Made by a program: the position numbers and the translations under genes
Shown here: positions 5,181 through 5,705 of the stretch, piece after piece
How positions within the stretch are numbered: position 1 is the stretch's first letter
Layout: every line of letters starts with the position of its first letter
The notes under the pieces: model-generated
Database searches by the model: none
What the model was told of the DNA's origin: nothing
What the model saw: the letters and a program-made list of their open reading frames with translations, nothing else
Assembly: GCA_937894105.1 (NCBI GenBank)
Contig: CALCTI010000146.1
Span: 1-5,705 of the forward strand
From: an uncultured cyanobacterium
GTDB taxonomy: Bacteria > Cyanobacteriota > Cyanobacteriia > CACIAM-69d
DNA length: 5,705 bases
Reading direction: 5' to 3'

Positions 5181-5705
5181 GGTCGCTTGTAATTTGGCGT
5201 AGTTCTTGGAACAGCTGAGCAACTTTGTCTAAGTCTTTATCGCCGGGCGATCGCTCCACCCCGCTGGATAAATCAATCCCGTCGGGGGCAATATACTCCA
5301 AAGCCTGGGCAATATTGTCGGGGCGTAATCCGCCGGCCAACAGCCAGGGACAGGAGGGCGAAAAGGTGATCAGCGCGTCCCAGTCCAAGGTGGCACCGGT
5401 GCCGCCCAATAGTCCCGGACGGTAGGCATCGAGCAGCAAAGCATCAACGACGTGGCTGTATTTTATGGCTTGCTCTAGACAGGTTTTGCCCTGGACTCGA
5501 ATGGCTTTGATCAGTTCTACCGGGGGCAGGGAGTCGCGCACTTTTTGACAATCCGCCACACTTTCATCGCCGTGAAGCTGAACGCCCGTCAGGTTTCCCG
5601 CCCGTTGAAATTCGGCAATAAAATCCAGGGAGGCATTGGCAAAGACGCCCACTCGCTGGGTTCCGGGCGATTCACCAATTAGGCTTTGGGTGAGGAGTCG
5701 CAGTT
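5176..5705 (-). CDS. trpF: Phosphoribosylanthranilate isomerase, N-terminus beyond the window
   Basis: TrpF is a cytoplasmic TIM-barrel enzyme of tryptophan synthesis that isomerises N-(5-phosphoribosyl)anthranilate to CdRP. The frame is open to the right edge, so about 175 residues are visible of a usual 210 or so. The missing part should contain the start, the KICG motif and the catalytic Cys. Visible landmarks: VGVFAN, GVQLHGDES, KAIRV, then LLLDAYRPGLLGGTGATLDW with the catalytic acid Asp at 5428-5430, and the phosphate-binding segments LLAGGLRPDNIAQAL and GIDLSSGVE. The GTG at 5650-5652 is an internal Val of the family, not the true start. It converges on accA with a 78-bp gap and is functionally unrelated to the alkane genes. 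One HIP1 site at 5247-5254. Confidence 0.95.
   Translation of the reverse strand, partial: LRLLTQSLIGESPGTQRVGVFANASLDFIAEFQRAGNLTGVQLHGDESVADCQKVRDSLPPVELIKAIRVQGKTCLEQAIKYSHVVDALLLDAYRPGLLGGTGATLDWDALITFSPSCPWLLAGGLRPDNIAQALEYIAPDGIDLSSGVERSPGDKDLDKVAQLFQELRQITSDR

Larger units (their letters stand above)
210..5254. repeat. HIP1 palindromes GCGATCGC, 11 copies
   Basis: Exact copies start at 210, 267, 510, 683, 1568, 2330, 3478, 4370, 4636, 5083 and 5247. HIP1 is the highly over-represented octamer of many cyanobacterial genomes. Ten of the 11 copies lie inside genes; the exception is 1568 in the ado upstream region. They support the cyanobacterial assignment and show no sign that any gene here is recently foreign. 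Confidence 0.95.

Overview
This window comes from a cyanobacterium. Two things support that. The palindrome GCGATCGC (HIP1) occurs 11 times in 5.7 kb, and the core genes are the cyanobacterial alkane-biosynthesis pair: ado (aldehyde-deformylating oxygenase) followed by aar (acyl-ACP reductase). I cannot name the genus.

Layout, left to right. (1) Positions 32-1117 encode a soluble, charged, mostly helical protein of unknown function with a helix-turn-helix-like segment. (2) Positions 1118-1969 are an 852-bp stretch with no convincing gene. It holds several short inverted and direct repeats, a possible 40-residue membrane mini-ORF on the minus strand, and the presumed ado control region. (3) ado, 1970-2674, has all six di-iron ligands. 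(4) A 232-bp gap holds a strong terminator-like hairpin and a second inverted repeat. (5) aar, 2907-3938, has an intact nucleotide-binding motif and catalytic Cys294. (6) A 154-bp gap holds two hairpins, the first straddling the aar stop codon. (7) accA, 4093-5097, encodes the carboxyltransferase alpha subunit of acetyl-CoA carboxylase. (8) trpF (phosphoribosylanthranilate isomerase) lies on the minus strand, converges on accA, and runs off the right edge without its N-terminus.

How the genes work together. AccA helps make malonyl-CoA for fatty-acid elongation. The resulting acyl-ACP is reduced by AAR to a fatty aldehyde, and ADO converts the aldehyde to an alkane or alkene one carbon shorter plus formate. 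The three co-directional genes therefore run from fatty-acid supply to hydrocarbon product. The hairpins between them suggest they are not one simple polycistronic unit. trpF belongs to tryptophan synthesis and is probably just a neighbour.

The pathway itself is known. The least explained parts are the 852-bp region upstream of ado, the unknown first gene, and the RNA structures at the ado/aar and aar/accA junctions. I found no tRNA, rRNA, CRISPR array or insertion sequence.
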